The translations under genes were made by a program, and so were the position numbers. From the NCBI GenBank assembly GCA_017962495.1, contig JAGCVH010000038.1, positions 1 through 49,061 on the forward strand: a stretch of 49,061 bases of DNA, given 5' to 3'. This DNA is from Bacteroidaceae bacterium. GTDB taxonomy: Bacteria; Bacteroidota; Bacteroidia; Bacteroidales; Bacteroidaceae. Every line of letters begins with the position of its first letter. Position 1 is the first letter of the stretch. Under the pieces are notes generated by a model. The model made no database searches and was not told the origin of the DNA. It saw nothing but the letters and a program-made list of their open reading frames with translations. Positions 1 to 9,575 of this stretch are shown here, one piece after another.

Positions 1-49
1 AATTAAAAATTAAAAGTGAAAAATTAAACGTGAAATTACTGATTAAAGA

Positions 50-1444
50 TTAGGCTTTTCTTGCTTCGATTTCCTTATTGATTTCGTCGAGTCTTTCGTC
101 GGTGAGAGGATACTTATAAATAAGGAATCCTACAACGATGAGAAGAATGGCTGGAATGATGCAGGTAAACCACAGGATTGCATTCTGGGCAATGTCGGAA
201 TAATTGGCGAGTTTAGTGTAGTAGGCGTTAACTGGGGCACTGATGAATGATGCCAAGAACACCACAACGAAGATGCTGAGCACCAACTGGAGACACTTGT
301 TAGCCTTGAACTCGGCAAACATCTCGCCGTAAGAGACGGGCTTTTCGGGTGTGGTGGTGATGTTTTCCTTGCTTCCCATGAAGCAGAAAAGCAAGAGGAC
401 GAAGCCCACGATGGCAAAGATGCAAGTAACCGTGAACCATGCAATAGGATCGGTTGGCAATGCCGATTGCTCACTTGCCAGGTTAAACCCAATCATACCC
501 ATAACCAGAGGAGTAATCCAACCGGCAATCGAGAAACCAGCCTTGAAAGCAACACCAGCAAGCGCATTGACGGTGGCTGCAGGACGGTTTCCTGTGCGAT
601 ACTCGGCTTCTGTGATTACTTCAGGAACCAATGCCCACATCAGAGAACCTACAAGAAGACCAACACCCGTCATAACCTTTGCAGTCTGAACGATGGTGTT
701 GCAAGCAGCAACATCGAAGAACTTTCCAATGGTGAACAGGATGGCAAAGCCGACAAAACCAACAGACAAAAGCAGATAGTAAAGACCCTTCTTACCAAAC
801 CATTTCTTCAACATGGGGAGAGAAGGCAGGATGATGAAGGCAGGAATCGTTCCGATAGCCATGAAGGTGGCCTGATTCCAGTCGATGGCAGTATGAACGA
901 CCATTGCAAGACCGATGGGGAAACCTGCCTGAACAACAATCTGACCGATGTTGGCACATACCATTCGGGTCGAAGTAAGGATAAGCACTTCATCGTTATC
1001 ACGAGTCATACTTGCCATGATGGAACCATAAGGTATGTTCACCACAGAATATATCATACTCAGCACTGTGTAGCTGACTGTGGCATAGACCAACTTCATA
1101 CCCATGGACCAAGTAGCTGCCTGAGGAAGCATCAACAGACAAGCGGCAACGGTGAGAGGAATACCTCCATAAAGAAGGTATGTACGATACTTGCCTAATT
1201 TGGGATTGCGATTATCGATGTAACGCCCTACGACAGGACTCCAGAAGCAATCGAGGAGTCGAACCGAGAGAATCAGCCCACTGACAAAGGCTGGATTGAT
1301 TTTAAGCACTGTTGTCAAGTAGAGCATTAAGTAACATGCCACCGTTTGGAAAATCAGATTCTGTGCCAAGTCGCCCGATCCAAATCCGATGCGTTGGAGC
1401 CACGACAAACGATAGAAACCAGATGTGTTGTTTGTTTCGTTCAT
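50..1444 (-). CDS. GPH-family (MFS) sugar:cation symporter
   Basis: A 464-residue polytopic inner-membrane protein with about 12 hydrophobic segments. The N-terminal region (GFGSGDLAQNLIFQ, about residues 21-34, and the basic loop after the D-N-R-N-P-K-L-G-K-Y-R stretch near residue 80) is typical of the glycoside-pentoside-hexuronide:cation symporter family, which includes XynP/XylP-type xyloside carriers. The predicted role is cation-coupled uptake of xylose, xylo-oligosaccharides or (methyl)glucuronic acid across the inner membrane. It begins 71 nt downstream of the GH115 gene on the same strand, and no TAnnTTTG box lies in that gap, so it is probably co-transcribed with GH115. This pairing suggests a product released by GH115, or a short aldouronic or xylo-oligosaccharide, as substrate. 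The exact substrate cannot be read from sequence. Confidence 0.9.
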   Translation of the reverse strand: MNETNNTSGFYRLSWLQRIGFGSGDLAQNLIFQTVACYLMLYLTTVLKINPAFVSGLILSVRLLDCFWSPVVGRYIDNRNPKLGKYRTYLLYGGIPLTVAACLLMLPQAATWSMGMKLVYATVSYTVLSMIYSVVNIPYGSIMASMTRDNDEVLILTSTRMVCANIGQIVVQAGFPIGLAMVVHTAIDWNQATFMAIGTIPAFIILPSLPMLKKWFGKKGLYYLLLSVGFVGFAILFTIGKFFDVAACNTIVQTAKVMTGVGLLVGSLMWALVPEVITEAEYRTGNRPAATVNALAGVAFKAGFSIAGWITPLVMGMIGFNLASEQSALPTDPIAWFTVTCIFAIVGFVLLLFCFMGSKENITTTPEKPVSYGEMFAEFKANKCLQLVLSIFVVVFLASFISAPVNAYYTKLANYSDIAQNAILWFTCIIPAILLIVVGFLIYKYPLTDERLDEINKEIEARKA

Positions 1445-1515
1445 AATAATATTTTTAGTTTAATTCATATATTTGCATTGTAAGCCTTTGTTCGAGCATG
1501 CTGTCGCAGACTCCA

Positions 1516-4011
1516 TCACTTCCTTCCGCTTTCTTCTCCGAAGAGATATTGAGGTTGATAGCCTCCGAAGTCGATGACAATCTTCTCGAAGACGATGCCA
1601 GGAGTCAACGGACGCAGGTCGAGCACATGTGTTCCACTGCCTTCAACAGGCAATTCCACCGTATTCTCCACCACTCTACGGGCAATGGTGGGATAGAACA
1701 CGCGATAGATGTTCTGGGGTGCCTCGTTGAGTTGGGCATTGAAGTTCACGCGTTCGCTTTTGCCGCCATCGATGCTGAGCTCGTATTCATGTCCACCACG
1801 GTTCAGGAAATCGAGTGTCGACTTTACAATAATATGTACGCGCACATGATTCGTGCCTTCTGGCAGTTCGAAGCTATAGGAAAGGATTGCATCGCCAGTC
1901 TCCTTCGTATAGGGAGTAAGAGCCACCGCACTGCCAATGCGTCCCATGCCGGGATAGACCGTCCACTGAGTGCCTTCCGAGGTCTTTGACGATGAGAAAT
2001 GGCGGGCATCGATAGCCAGATAGCCACGACGCTGTTCGTCGAAGAAGATGTTAGACATGTTCGTGCCAGTCTCCACCATTTTCAATGGAGGCAAATGGTC
2101 GGCAGGGAAGTTATCGTTCCACGAGGTGTATCCAATGTGTTTCTGTATCATCATACCACGCCACTTGCCGTTGGCTATGCGATTGTTGTATTCGTCACAG
2201 AGCAATGAGTCGCGACGGAAACGCTGTTGAGCGCGTTCTGCCCAAGTGTTGGCTTCGGGGTCACCAATGGCGGCAAGCGCATAGTTCATGGCCACCGCAC
2301 GATACATCTCATACAGGTTAGCCATTGCCTGAATGGGGAAGAGTATCAGTTCGTGGTAAGCCGTCTGCTGTTCGGGCTTCAGTTCGCGGAACAACTGCAA
2401 AGCATCTGCTTCAAGGCGTGCGAAATCGCCACACACACGGTCCCACTCGCCAGTCTTCAGGTTATACGTCCGACCATCCAACATTTCGGCAGTAACCCGG
2501 CTATTGTATTGTCCACTCAAATCGAGCAAACGGGCAGCTTCGGCAGCATGTTCTGTTCCTACCAGTGTCTCGCAGAAGGGAAGGGTGTGTTGGCGAACCA
2601 CTTCCTCTCCGTCGAACTGATGGGGATTCCAAGCCATATCCATGAAGAGTTGAATCTGGTATTCCATCGGCTTCAGGTCGCCCACATTCAATACCCAGAG
2701 GCGGTCGAGACCGAAATCGGAAGCCAGACGAAGTTGTTCCCACATGCCTTGTGTCTGGGTCACATTGATCCATTTCGTGTTTCGGGGTGCACCAACGTAG
2801 TCGACATGATAGTACAGACCCCATCCACCGGGATGTTTCCGTTCCTCTGCCGTTGGTACTCGTCGCACATTACCCCAATTGTCGTCGCAAAGCAGGATGG
2901 TTACATCGTCTGGAACACGCATGCCTTTGTCATAATAGTCCAATACTTCCTTATACAAAGCCCAGACTTGAGGCGTTTCTTTGGCTGGTCTGCCCGTTAC
3001 TTCCTTAATGATACGACGCTGGTTTTCTACGATGCGTTCAAGCAGTCGTGTGTCGGCTTCGGCAGACATAGCCTCATCTCCATCGCCACGCATACCAATG
3101 GTCACTATGTCTTCAGTGCCTTTCATGCGTTCAATGCCTTCACGGAAGAAGCGGTCCAAACTCTCTTGGTTGGTCTGATAGTTCCACGCACCCCATTGCC
3201 TGCGATTACGGGCATACTCCTGATGATTGCGCGCCATAGGTTCGTGATGACTCGTACCTATAATAATGCCCATTTCATCGGCTAATTTTGAGTTTTGAGG
3301 GTCATCGGCATAAAAAGCCCATGCCCACATAGCAGGCCAAAGGAAATTGCCTCGCAAACGAAGGATTAACTCGAACACTCGCTCATAGAAACGATGGTCT
3401 CCATAGTCGGTCCCATAGGTATTTTTTACCCATTCCATGAGGCAAGGACCTTCATCGTTAAGGAATATGCCACGCCAGCGTACTGCAGGTTCACCAGCAC
3501 TGTACTCTCCTGCCTTCACAAAAAGGCTATCGTGCTGTTGAACGGCTACATCAGCCCACCAAGTCCAAGGTGAGACTCCTGCCTGACGAGATAATTCGTA
3601 CAAGCCATAAATCGTACCACGACGGTCGCTTCCCGAAATAATAAGTTGATGACCGACCGACGTTATCAGGAACTGCTCGCGATGACCTTTTATGGAGTTT
3701 ATCTGTCGTTTGTTCAACAACTTATCTAAGGCTTTGCAATGGCCTAACGTACCAACAACCACCTGAGCATCCTCAACAGAAGACGTCAATTGTACTTCGG
3801 CCTGACACACAGAACTCAAATCGGACATTACTGCTTCCACAGCACGTCGCACTCCCGGTTGATCGGACATGTCGAGATAAACATTAACTCGACCATCTGT
3901 ATTCAAGAGCCAATTGTCGGTTTGCTGGGAAAATTCAACAAATCGTTGTTGCTCTTGCGCAAAAGCCGTCAACGAAACGAAAAGAATAAAAGAAAGAAGC
4001 TTGCACCTCAT
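1516..4011 (-). CDS. GH115 xylan alpha-1,2-glucuronidase
   Basis: An 831-residue secreted glycosidase. The reading frame opens at 4056, but the start chosen is the Met at 4011: it gives a clean signal peptide (MRCKLLSFILFVSLTAFAQ) and lies just downstream of a promoter box at 4034-4041, which the longer start would overlap. Family-typical stretches are SGSDRRGTIYGLYELS, SPWTWWADV, RWRGIFLNDEGPCL, LRGNFLWPAMW, GTSHHEPMARN and MRGDGDEAM; a C-terminal beta-rich domain fills the last 160 or so residues. GH115 enzymes remove (4-O-methyl)glucuronic acid linked alpha-1,2 to xylose, including on internal residues of polymeric xylan. With no lipobox and no C-terminal sorting-like tail it is probably periplasmic. 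It is transcribed divergently from the esterase gene and probably together with the downstream symporter. Confidence 0.93.
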   Translation of the reverse strand: MRCKLLSFILFVSLTAFAQEQQRFVEFSQQTDNWLLNTDGRVNVYLDMSDQPGVRRAVEAVMSDLSSVCQAEVQLTSSVEDAQVVVGTLGHCKALDKLLNKRQINSIKGHREQFLITSVGHQLIISGSDRRGTIYGLYELSRQAGVSPWTWWADVAVQQHDSLFVKAGEYSAGEPAVRWRGIFLNDEGPCLMEWVKNTYGTDYGDHRFYERVFELILRLRGNFLWPAMWAWAFYADDPQNSKLADEMGIIIGTSHHEPMARNHQEYARNRRQWGAWNYQTNQESLDRFFREGIERMKGTEDIVTIGMRGDGDEAMSAEADTRLLERIVENQRRIIKEVTGRPAKETPQVWALYKEVLDYYDKGMRVPDDVTILLCDDNWGNVRRVPTAEERKHPGGWGLYYHVDYVGAPRNTKWINVTQTQGMWEQLRLASDFGLDRLWVLNVGDLKPMEYQIQLFMDMAWNPHQFDGEEVVRQHTLPFCETLVGTEHAAEAARLLDLSGQYNSRVTAEMLDGRTYNLKTGEWDRVCGDFARLEADALQLFRELKPEQQTAYHELILFPIQAMANLYEMYRAVAMNYALAAIGDPEANTWAERAQQRFRRDSLLCDEYNNRIANGKWRGMMIQKHIGYTSWNDNFPADHLPPLKMVETGTNMSNIFFDEQRRGYLAIDARHFSSSKTSEGTQWTVYPGMGRIGSAVALTPYTKETGDAILSYSFELPEGTNHVRVHIIVKSTLDFLNRGGHEYELSIDGGKSERVNFNAQLNEAPQNIYRVFYPTIARRVVENTVELPVEGSGTHVLDLRPLTPGIVFEKIVIDFGGYQPQYLFGEESGRK

Positions 4012-4033
4012 CTGTTCTGCATGGTTTGTGTTA

Positions 4034-4041
4034 CAAATATA
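4034..4041 (-). promoter_or_regulatory. -7 box of the GH115/GPH transcript
   Basis: On the minus strand this reads TATATTTG, a perfect match to the Bacteroidetes -7 consensus TAnnTTTG. It lies 22 nt upstream of the chosen GH115 start, so the leader would be short. No TTTG is present about 20 nt further upstream, so the promoter may need an activator. Confidence 0.6.
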
Positions 4042-4113
4042 CGATGAAAAGTGCATAGTGAAAAGCCCTATTTATAGTTTTTTGGGGCAATGAAACATAA
4101 AATAAACGTTTTT

Positions 4114-4158
4114 GAGACAATTTGGGAAAAACATTTTATAAAAAAAACATTATCTTTG
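4114..4158 (+). promoter_or_regulatory. Promoter with GARACA-type upstream element (esterase/GH5-GH43 operon)
   Basis: TATCTTTG at 4151-4158 matches the -7 consensus. The sequence GAGACAATTTGGG at 4114-4126 begins 37 nt upstream of it. Nearly the same sequence at nearly the same distance precedes the gene at 12721, and related ones precede the GH98 and xusA genes. A -33 TTTG at the usual spacing of about 20 nt is absent, which fits activator-dependent transcription. The ATG follows 22 nt after the -7 box. Confidence 0.6.
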
Positions 4159-4180
4159 CCTTCAAAATACGAGTCTACGC

Positions 4181-6097
4181 ATGAAAAAAACACAAATTCG
4201 TATCCTTGCAATCGGAATAATGATGTTGTTTGCCGGCATAAATCCCGCAACAGCCACTCGTTTGCCCAGAATCTTTAGCGATGGGGTCGTCTTGCAACGC
4301 GGTCAACCTATTCCCATCTGGGGATGGGCAGAACCCGGACAGACCATTACCATCAGTCTGAACGAAGAGGGTAAGAAGGCGAAAAGCACGGTTACAGCCC
4401 AAGCCGGCAGCAACGGGAAGTGGTTGGCAAACCTGCCTTCGATGAAAGCATCGGGACCTTTGACCCTGCAAGTGGATACGATCCTTATTCATGATGTGTG
4501 GATTGGTGATGTATGGCTCTTCAGTGGGCAGTCAAACATCGACACAGATATCGAACGCGTCTATCCGCAATATCCCCAAGAAATTGACCAAGATGCCAAT
4601 GATCATGTACACCTTTTCAAAGTAGAGAACGAGGCTGTTCTGGAAGGTCCTGTTTCCGATGTCCGTTCCAATGGATGGAAGACGCTATCGAAACAGAACG
4701 CTTGGAAGATTACGGCTTTGGGCTACTTCATGGGTAAGCAACGAGAGCGAGAGACAGGCATCGTGCAGGGCATCATTCAATGCAGTTGGGGAGGAACACC
4801 TATCGAATCGTGGATGCAAGTCGATAGCGTGGCCAAATTCGACCCAAGGATGGCAACGGAAGCACACTTTTATGCCGATGCAAGCCTCCGACGGAAGATA
4901 AATGATGTCAATGGACATGCTTCACGTCGTTGGAATCAAACCCTGAACGAGACCGACCCAGGTATGTCACAGGGATGGAATGAACTTGCTTTCGACGATA
5001 GTCAGTGGGCTACAGCAAACCAATTCCAGTTATCTGTTTCTCGTCCATTCATCGGGTCGTATTGGATGCGACAACACATCAAGGTCGATGCCGCTCATGC
5101 AGGCCAGTCGGCGCTATTGCTCTTGGGTACACTCGTCGATGCCGACTACACTTTCCTTAATGGCAAACAGATTGGACACACGGGCTATCAATACCCGCCT
5201 CGTCGCTATCGCATTCCCGAAGGATTGCTTCGTGAAGGCGATAATGTGCTGACCGTTCGCTTTGTCAATCAAGGTCCACCTCCTCAGTTCGTAAAGGAGA
5301 AGCCCTATCGCATAGAATGGAACGACGGCACAAGTCTTCCTCTCCAGCAAGAATGGCTGGTACACGAAGGAACAAAGGTGAATCGTGCTCCATCCTTGCC
5401 TGCAGGCTTCCAAAACATGGCTGCTGCAGCATATAATGGTATGCTTTCACCCCTAATGCCTTATGCTTTGTCAGGTGCCGTTTGGTATCAAGGCGAATCG
5501 AACACAGGAAAGGCTGTCGTCTACGAACAACAGTTACAGAACCTGATGGATACGTGGCGAAAGGATTTTGCTCAACCCGAGTTGCCTTTTGTCATCGTGC
5601 AGTTAGCCAATTTCATGGCTCCAAGTCCTAATCCGCAGGAGAGTGGCTGGGCACGTTTGCGTGAAAGCCAACGCCGTGCGGCTGTATCCGACCCACATGC
5701 AGCTTTGGCAGTTGCCATCGATCTGGGAGAAGCCAACGACATTCATCCACTAAGGAAAAAGGAATTGGCCGAACGCGTATCTTTGGCTTTCGACCATCTC
5801 ATCAACAAAAAGCCAGCTGTGCTCTCGCCACAACCCATTAAAGCCGTTAGCACAAACGAAGGCACAACCATCGTCACTTTCGACCAACCCATTGCAGGCA
5901 GTGTGGGATTTGAAATCTCTGACGAGAACGGGACTTTCCGCAATGTCGTAGGAGAGGCGAAAGACCGCCAAGTCACGCTTCGCGGTCAAGGAACGCGTGT
6001 TCGTTACGCCTGGAAAGACAATCCCGTAGAAGCCAACTGTAGAGGCACGAAGAACAACCTTCCTGCTACCCCATTTGAAATAGAAACCACAAAATAA
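4181..6097 (+). CDS. SGNH O-acetylesterase of the sialate-esterase/CE20 type
   Basis: A 638-residue protein with signal peptide (cleavage likely after the A-T-A near residue 26). Blocks typical of sialate O-acetylesterase-like carbohydrate esterases are seen: RIFSDGVVLQRGQPIPIWGWA, then WLFSGQSNID with the predicted nucleophile S118, WYQGESNTG (about residues 436-444), and DIHP with predicted D520 and H522. A galactose-binding-like beta domain of about 140 residues (roughly 250-390) is inserted in the catalytic domain, as in the family. In xylan and xyloglucan loci such enzymes remove O-acetyl groups; acetyl-xylan is the natural inference here, not sialic acid. It has no lipobox and no sorting-like tail, so it is probably periplasmic. 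It is followed after 17 nt by the GH5-GH43 gene, forming an operon. Confidence 0.82.
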   Translation: MKKTQIRILAIGIMMLFAGINPATATRLPRIFSDGVVLQRGQPIPIWGWAEPGQTITISLNEEGKKAKSTVTAQAGSNGKWLANLPSMKASGPLTLQVDTILIHDVWIGDVWLFSGQSNIDTDIERVYPQYPQEIDQDANDHVHLFKVENEAVLEGPVSDVRSNGWKTLSKQNAWKITALGYFMGKQRERETGIVQGIIQCSWGGTPIESWMQVDSVAKFDPRMATEAHFYADASLRRKINDVNGHASRRWNQTLNETDPGMSQGWNELAFDDSQWATANQFQLSVSRPFIGSYWMRQHIKVDAAHAGQSALLLLGTLVDADYTFLNGKQIGHTGYQYPPRRYRIPEGLLREGDNVLTVRFVNQGPPPQFVKEKPYRIEWNDGTSLPLQQEWLVHEGTKVNRAPSLPAGFQNMAAAAYNGMLSPLMPYALSGAVWYQGESNTGKAVVYEQQLQNLMDTWRKDFAQPELPFVIVQLANFMAPSPNPQESGWARLRESQRRAAVSDPHAALAVAIDLGEANDIHPLRKKELAERVSLAFDHLINKKPAVLSPQPIKAVSTNEGTTIVTFDQPIAGSVGFEISDENGTFRNVVGEAKDRQVTLRGQGTRVRYAWKDNPVEANCRGTKNNLPATPFEIETTK

Positions 6098-6114
6098 CCA
6101 AAATACATAAAGCA

Positions 6115-9100
6115 ATGAGAAAATCTATCTTAACCACATTAGTCGCCATTTGCTTGCCTTTGATTGCTTGGGCGCAATTTGGCACTATCGCTTCCTTACA
6201 CGTCGATGGCAATCAGCTGAAGGACGAACACGGCAACACCGTTGTCCTACACGGATTCATGGACACTCCCAGCCCTTACTTCAACAGTTATCGATGGGGT
6301 AATTCCTGCAACGACAACACCGTAGCAGATTGTAAGACCTACTTCAACCGCATTTTCACGGCTGTAACCGACACCGCGCAGGGTGCCTACTGCAACCTGT
6401 TCCGTCTGCATCTCGACCCCTGCTGGACAAACGACAACAGTTACAACTACGCTCCTGCTGCCGCACAACCCTCAGGAACAACTGGAGAGGCCGACATTAG
6501 CCACTTCAATCCCACACGACTGAAGAAATACCTCTCTTCGCTCTACTACCCCATAGCCCAAGCCGCCATGAAGAAGGGTATGTACGTCATCATGCGTCCG
6601 CCAGGCGTGTGTCCCGGCAATCTGAAGGTGGGTGACTACTACCAGCAATATCTCTTGCAGGTATGGGACATCGTGAGCCAGAACACTTCCGTGAAGAAGG
6701 CTGCAGGATGGCTCAGTCTGGAGTTGGCCAACGAGCCCGTCAACCTGACCGATGCCAACGGACAGAACAGCGACAAAGCTCTGCACGACTATTTCCAACC
6801 CATCGTCGACAAGATTCGCGAGAATGGTTTCACAGGTATCATCTGGATTCCTGGAACTGGTTGGCAAAGCAACTATCGCAGTTATGCCAAATACCCCATC
6901 ACGGGATACAACATCGGTTATGCCGTTCACGACTACACGGGATGGTACGGATGCAGCGACAGCCATTATGACCACGACGACCTGATTCGTCAGTTCCACG
7001 AGGCTGTTCCCGTCGTTGACACCAACCCCATTGTTATTACTGAGATTGACTGGAGTCCCACTGACCCCAACAAGGAAGGTCATTATAACGAGCATGGAGA
7101 ATGGGTTCAACCCAATATGGGCACATGGTCCACAGGTAGCACATCGAAATGGGGTTTGGCTTACAAGAACCTTCACGACCACTTCGGCAACATCTCGATG
7201 ACGCTCTCCGGCTCACACTGCTACTTCGATTGGGACACTTATGCTAAATCGAACTACAAGACGGTAGTTCCCTCATATGGAGGCGAGCCCGAGGCCTGTG
7301 CAAAGGCTTGTTTCGACTGGTATGCCGAGTGGGCAAAGGAAAAGCAACCCCGACCCGACTACGCCAAGAAGTGGTCGGCAGACTCGGGTAACGGGTATTA
7401 CGTGAATCCCATTGTCAACGCCGACTTCCCTGACTGCGACGTCATCCGTGTCGGCGACACCTACTACATGCTCAGCACGACCATGTTCCATATGCCGGGT
7501 GCCACCCTGCTGAAGTCGAAAGACCTGGTCAACTGGGAGTATTGTTCCAACCCCCTGAAAAAGATTCTCGACAACGACGACTATAACCTGCTGAAAGGCA
7601 AGAACCACTACTCTCAAGGCATGTGGGCAGGAAGCCTTAACTACCACAACGGTAAATTCTACATTTACTTCCCTTGCTCTACCTGGTCACTTGACTCACA
7701 GAGCGTACTCCTCACTGCCACCAATCCCGAAGGCGATTGGGAGGACACCCGTCTGAATAAAACCTATCATGATCCAGGATGGCTTTTTGATGACGGACCA
7801 AATGGTGACGGCGGTCTTTATGTCGCTTGCGGAATTGGTGATATTTATGTTGTCAAACTTAATCCGACAACGTATCAAGAAATCTCCAGCACCAAGGTCA
7901 TCTCTGTCGGCAACGGCTGTGAGGGAAGCCACATGTACCACATTGGTGACTACTACTACATCTATGCCACCTATGGCGGCACGGAAGGTTCGCAGACTAT
8001 CTTCCGCGCCACAAGTCCCATGGGACCTTATGAGGAGCACGACGGACGCGTATTTGCAGGTCAGAAGATTCACCAAGGCGCATTGGTAGAAACCCAGACA
8101 GGTGAGTGGTGGACCGTCCTCTTCCGCGATGCTGGAAGCATCGGTCGCATTCCTTACCTCGAGCCCGTAGTCTGGAAGGACGGTTGGCCCACATTGGGCA
8201 AGAACGGACGTGACGTCACAGAGAACGGTACGAACTACAAGAAGCCCGATGTCGGGAAGAGTTGGCCCATAACCTATCTGCCTACCAACGAGACGTTTAC
8301 GAGCACACGCTTCGGCAAGCAATGGCAGTGGAACCACAATCCAGACGACACGGCTTGGACTCTGAGTCGCGGATGGCTTCGACTCGCCACATCGGGATTG
8401 TCGACCGACCTGTGGCAAGCCCGCAACTCACTCACACAGCGCATTCCTGGTTATGCAAAGGCCAATCTCTCCACTGCAAGCGCATCCACATATGACACCT
8501 ACGGAACAGTGAAGATGGCCATCGGAAACATGGCCGACGGCGACGTGGCTGGATTAGCTGTTTTCCAAGATCCCTATGCCCTGATAGGCGTGAAGATGGA
8601 GAATGGCGAACGCCGTCTCTACTCCCAGCGCTGTGAATATACCGAACATGACTGGTCAATCGACAAGGATGTTACGTATCAGGCCGAGGAAGTTCTGGGC
8701 GATGTGGTAGAGGCCGACACCATCTACTTGCGTACGATACTCAACTTCGCCACGAACAAGTGCCGTTTCTACTACAGTTACGACAACAAGAAGTGGACTG
8801 CCTTTGGCGAACAACTGACCATGCGCTACACACTGAAAGTGTTTGTCGGACAGCGTTTCTACCTCTTCAACTATGCCACGAAGCAGAATGGCGGATATGT
8901 TGACATCGACTGGTTCTCTACCGAGCAGGACTTCACTGAAGAGAAATTCTTTGCTCCGGGCACCCTTGAGACTCTCGATCCCGAAGACCTCATGATGGTC
9001 AGCCTCAAGCCCTCTATGACAGATATCACCATGGGCGTTGGCACCACGCGTGAAGTGAAGGTGTTTGCCGTGGGCAAGTCAGGCTACGAACGTGATGTCA

Positions 9101-9420
9101 CCACGGAAGCCGCAGGCAAGAGCAATAAACCCACTATGGTTGAATATGCCAATGGTGTCATCACGGCCAAGAAGGTAGGCACTGCCGTCATCAGCTTCTC
9201 GTTCATCGACAGTTACGGCACTCGCAAGGCTACACGCATCAATGTTACTGTCACCGAGACTGATGCCGTCACCGACCTCAAGGGCGAAGTCCGTCCCGTC
9301 AGCGTGGAATATTATTCCACCGATGGTCGTCGTCTCGCTCTGCCTCAAAAGGGTGTTTACATCCAGCGCACTCGCATGAGTGACGGTTCAGTCAAGACCA
9401 CGAAGATTCTAAGACACTAA
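6115..9420 (+). CDS. GH5-GH43 bifunctional xylan-degrading enzyme
   Basis: A 1101-residue secreted two-enzyme fusion. A signal peptide ends at Q21. Residues 22 to about 400 form a GH5-type barrel with the acid/base in LELANEPV (E207) and the nucleophile in ITEIDW (E310). From about residue 428 a GH43 propeller starts (PIVNADFPDCDVIRVGD, base D440; acid E603 in GCEGSHMYHIGDYYYI), followed by a GH43-type C-terminal beta-sandwich (about 720-930) and a bacterial Ig-like (Big_2-type) domain (about 955-1045). The last 40 or so residues (YYSTDGRRL, GVYIQ) form the same sorting-like tail found in five other proteins here. The GH5 half probably cuts the backbone (endo-xylanase is likely from context, but the subfamily was not determined) and the GH43 half probably removes arabinose or xylose. 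Surface location is likely. Confidence 0.85.
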   Translation: MRKSILTTLVAICLPLIAWAQFGTIASLHVDGNQLKDEHGNTVVLHGFMDTPSPYFNSYRWGNSCNDNTVADCKTYFNRIFTAVTDTAQGAYCNLFRLHLDPCWTNDNSYNYAPAAAQPSGTTGEADISHFNPTRLKKYLSSLYYPIAQAAMKKGMYVIMRPPGVCPGNLKVGDYYQQYLLQVWDIVSQNTSVKKAAGWLSLELANEPVNLTDANGQNSDKALHDYFQPIVDKIRENGFTGIIWIPGTGWQSNYRSYAKYPITGYNIGYAVHDYTGWYGCSDSHYDHDDLIRQFHEAVPVVDTNPIVITEIDWSPTDPNKEGHYNEHGEWVQPNMGTWSTGSTSKWGLAYKNLHDHFGNISMTLSGSHCYFDWDTYAKSNYKTVVPSYGGEPEACAKACFDWYAEWAKEKQPRPDYAKKWSADSGNGYYVNPIVNADFPDCDVIRVGDTYYMLSTTMFHMPGATLLKSKDLVNWEYCSNPLKKILDNDDYNLLKGKNHYSQGMWAGSLNYHNGKFYIYFPCSTWSLDSQSVLLTATNPEGDWEDTRLNKTYHDPGWLFDDGPNGDGGLYVACGIGDIYVVKLNPTTYQEISSTKVISVGNGCEGSHMYHIGDYYYIYATYGGTEGSQTIFRATSPMGPYEEHDGRVFAGQKIHQGALVETQTGEWWTVLFRDAGSIGRIPYLEPVVWKDGWPTLGKNGRDVTENGTNYKKPDVGKSWPITYLPTNETFTSTRFGKQWQWNHNPDDTAWTLSRGWLRLATSGLSTDLWQARNSLTQRIPGYAKANLSTASASTYDTYGTVKMAIGNMADGDVAGLAVFQDPYALIGVKMENGERRLYSQRCEYTEHDWSIDKDVTYQAEEVLGDVVEADTIYLRTILNFATNKCRFYYSYDNKKWTAFGEQLTMRYTLKVFVGQRFYLFNYATKQNGGYVDIDWFSTEQDFTEEKFFAPGTLETLDPEDLMMVSLKPSMTDITMGVGTTREVKVFAVGKSGYERDVTTEAAGKSNKPTMVEYANGVITAKKVGTAVISFSFIDSYGTRKATRINVTVTETDAVTDLKGEVRPVSVEYYSTDGRRLALPQKGVYIQRTRMSDGSVKTTKILRH

Positions 9421-9445
9421 TAAGTAGAAGAACGCTTTTGTAAGT

Positions 9446-9507
9446 GAAAGTGCAGAGTTTAGAGTGCATAGTTGAAAGTAATTATGCATTTTGAACTTTG
9501 CACTTTC
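9446..9507. repeat. Imperfect 14-nt inverted repeat
   Basis: GAAAGTGCAGAGTT at 9446-9459 pairs with AACTTTGCACTTTC at 9494-9507 with one mismatch, leaving a 34-nt AT-rich loop. It lies 26 nt past the stop codon of the GH5-GH43 gene. It may stabilise the 3' end of that mRNA or be a remnant of AT-rich intergenic repeats. Confidence 0.5.
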
Positions 9508-9531
9508 TCCATTAGGGCTTAAGCCTTCCAG

Positions 9532-9575
9532 CAATTGAACCCTTGTTCGATGTGCTTCGAACAAGGGTTCGATTG
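9532..9575 (+). terminator. Strong 19-bp hairpin, possible terminator
   Basis: The arms are 9532-9550 and 9557-9575, with a 6-nt loop (TGTGCT). The inner 14 bp are perfect and the outer 5 bp contain one G-U pair. It lies between the GH5-GH43 gene and the regulator, both on the plus strand. No run of T follows the stem, so it could end transcription by another mechanism, protect the 3' end, or be a protein-binding palindrome. Confidence 0.5.

Noticed and set aside
1-49. AT-rich sequence at the left edge as a terminator
   Set aside because: It is only a run of AATTAAAAATT-like repeats with no stable stem.
2227-3285. A 352-codon open frame on the plus strand inside GH115
   Set aside because: It is antisense to a well-matched GH115 gene, has no recognisable domain and its composition is that of a reverse-frame shadow.
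4012-4056. Upstream in-frame start for GH115
   Set aside because: It would bury the signal peptide and overlap the TATATTTG box at 4034-4041.
4070-4100. A GARACA element for the GH115 promoter
   Set aside because: GAAACATAAA at 4092 is in the wrong orientation and no match lies 36-37 nt upstream of the minus-strand -7 box.
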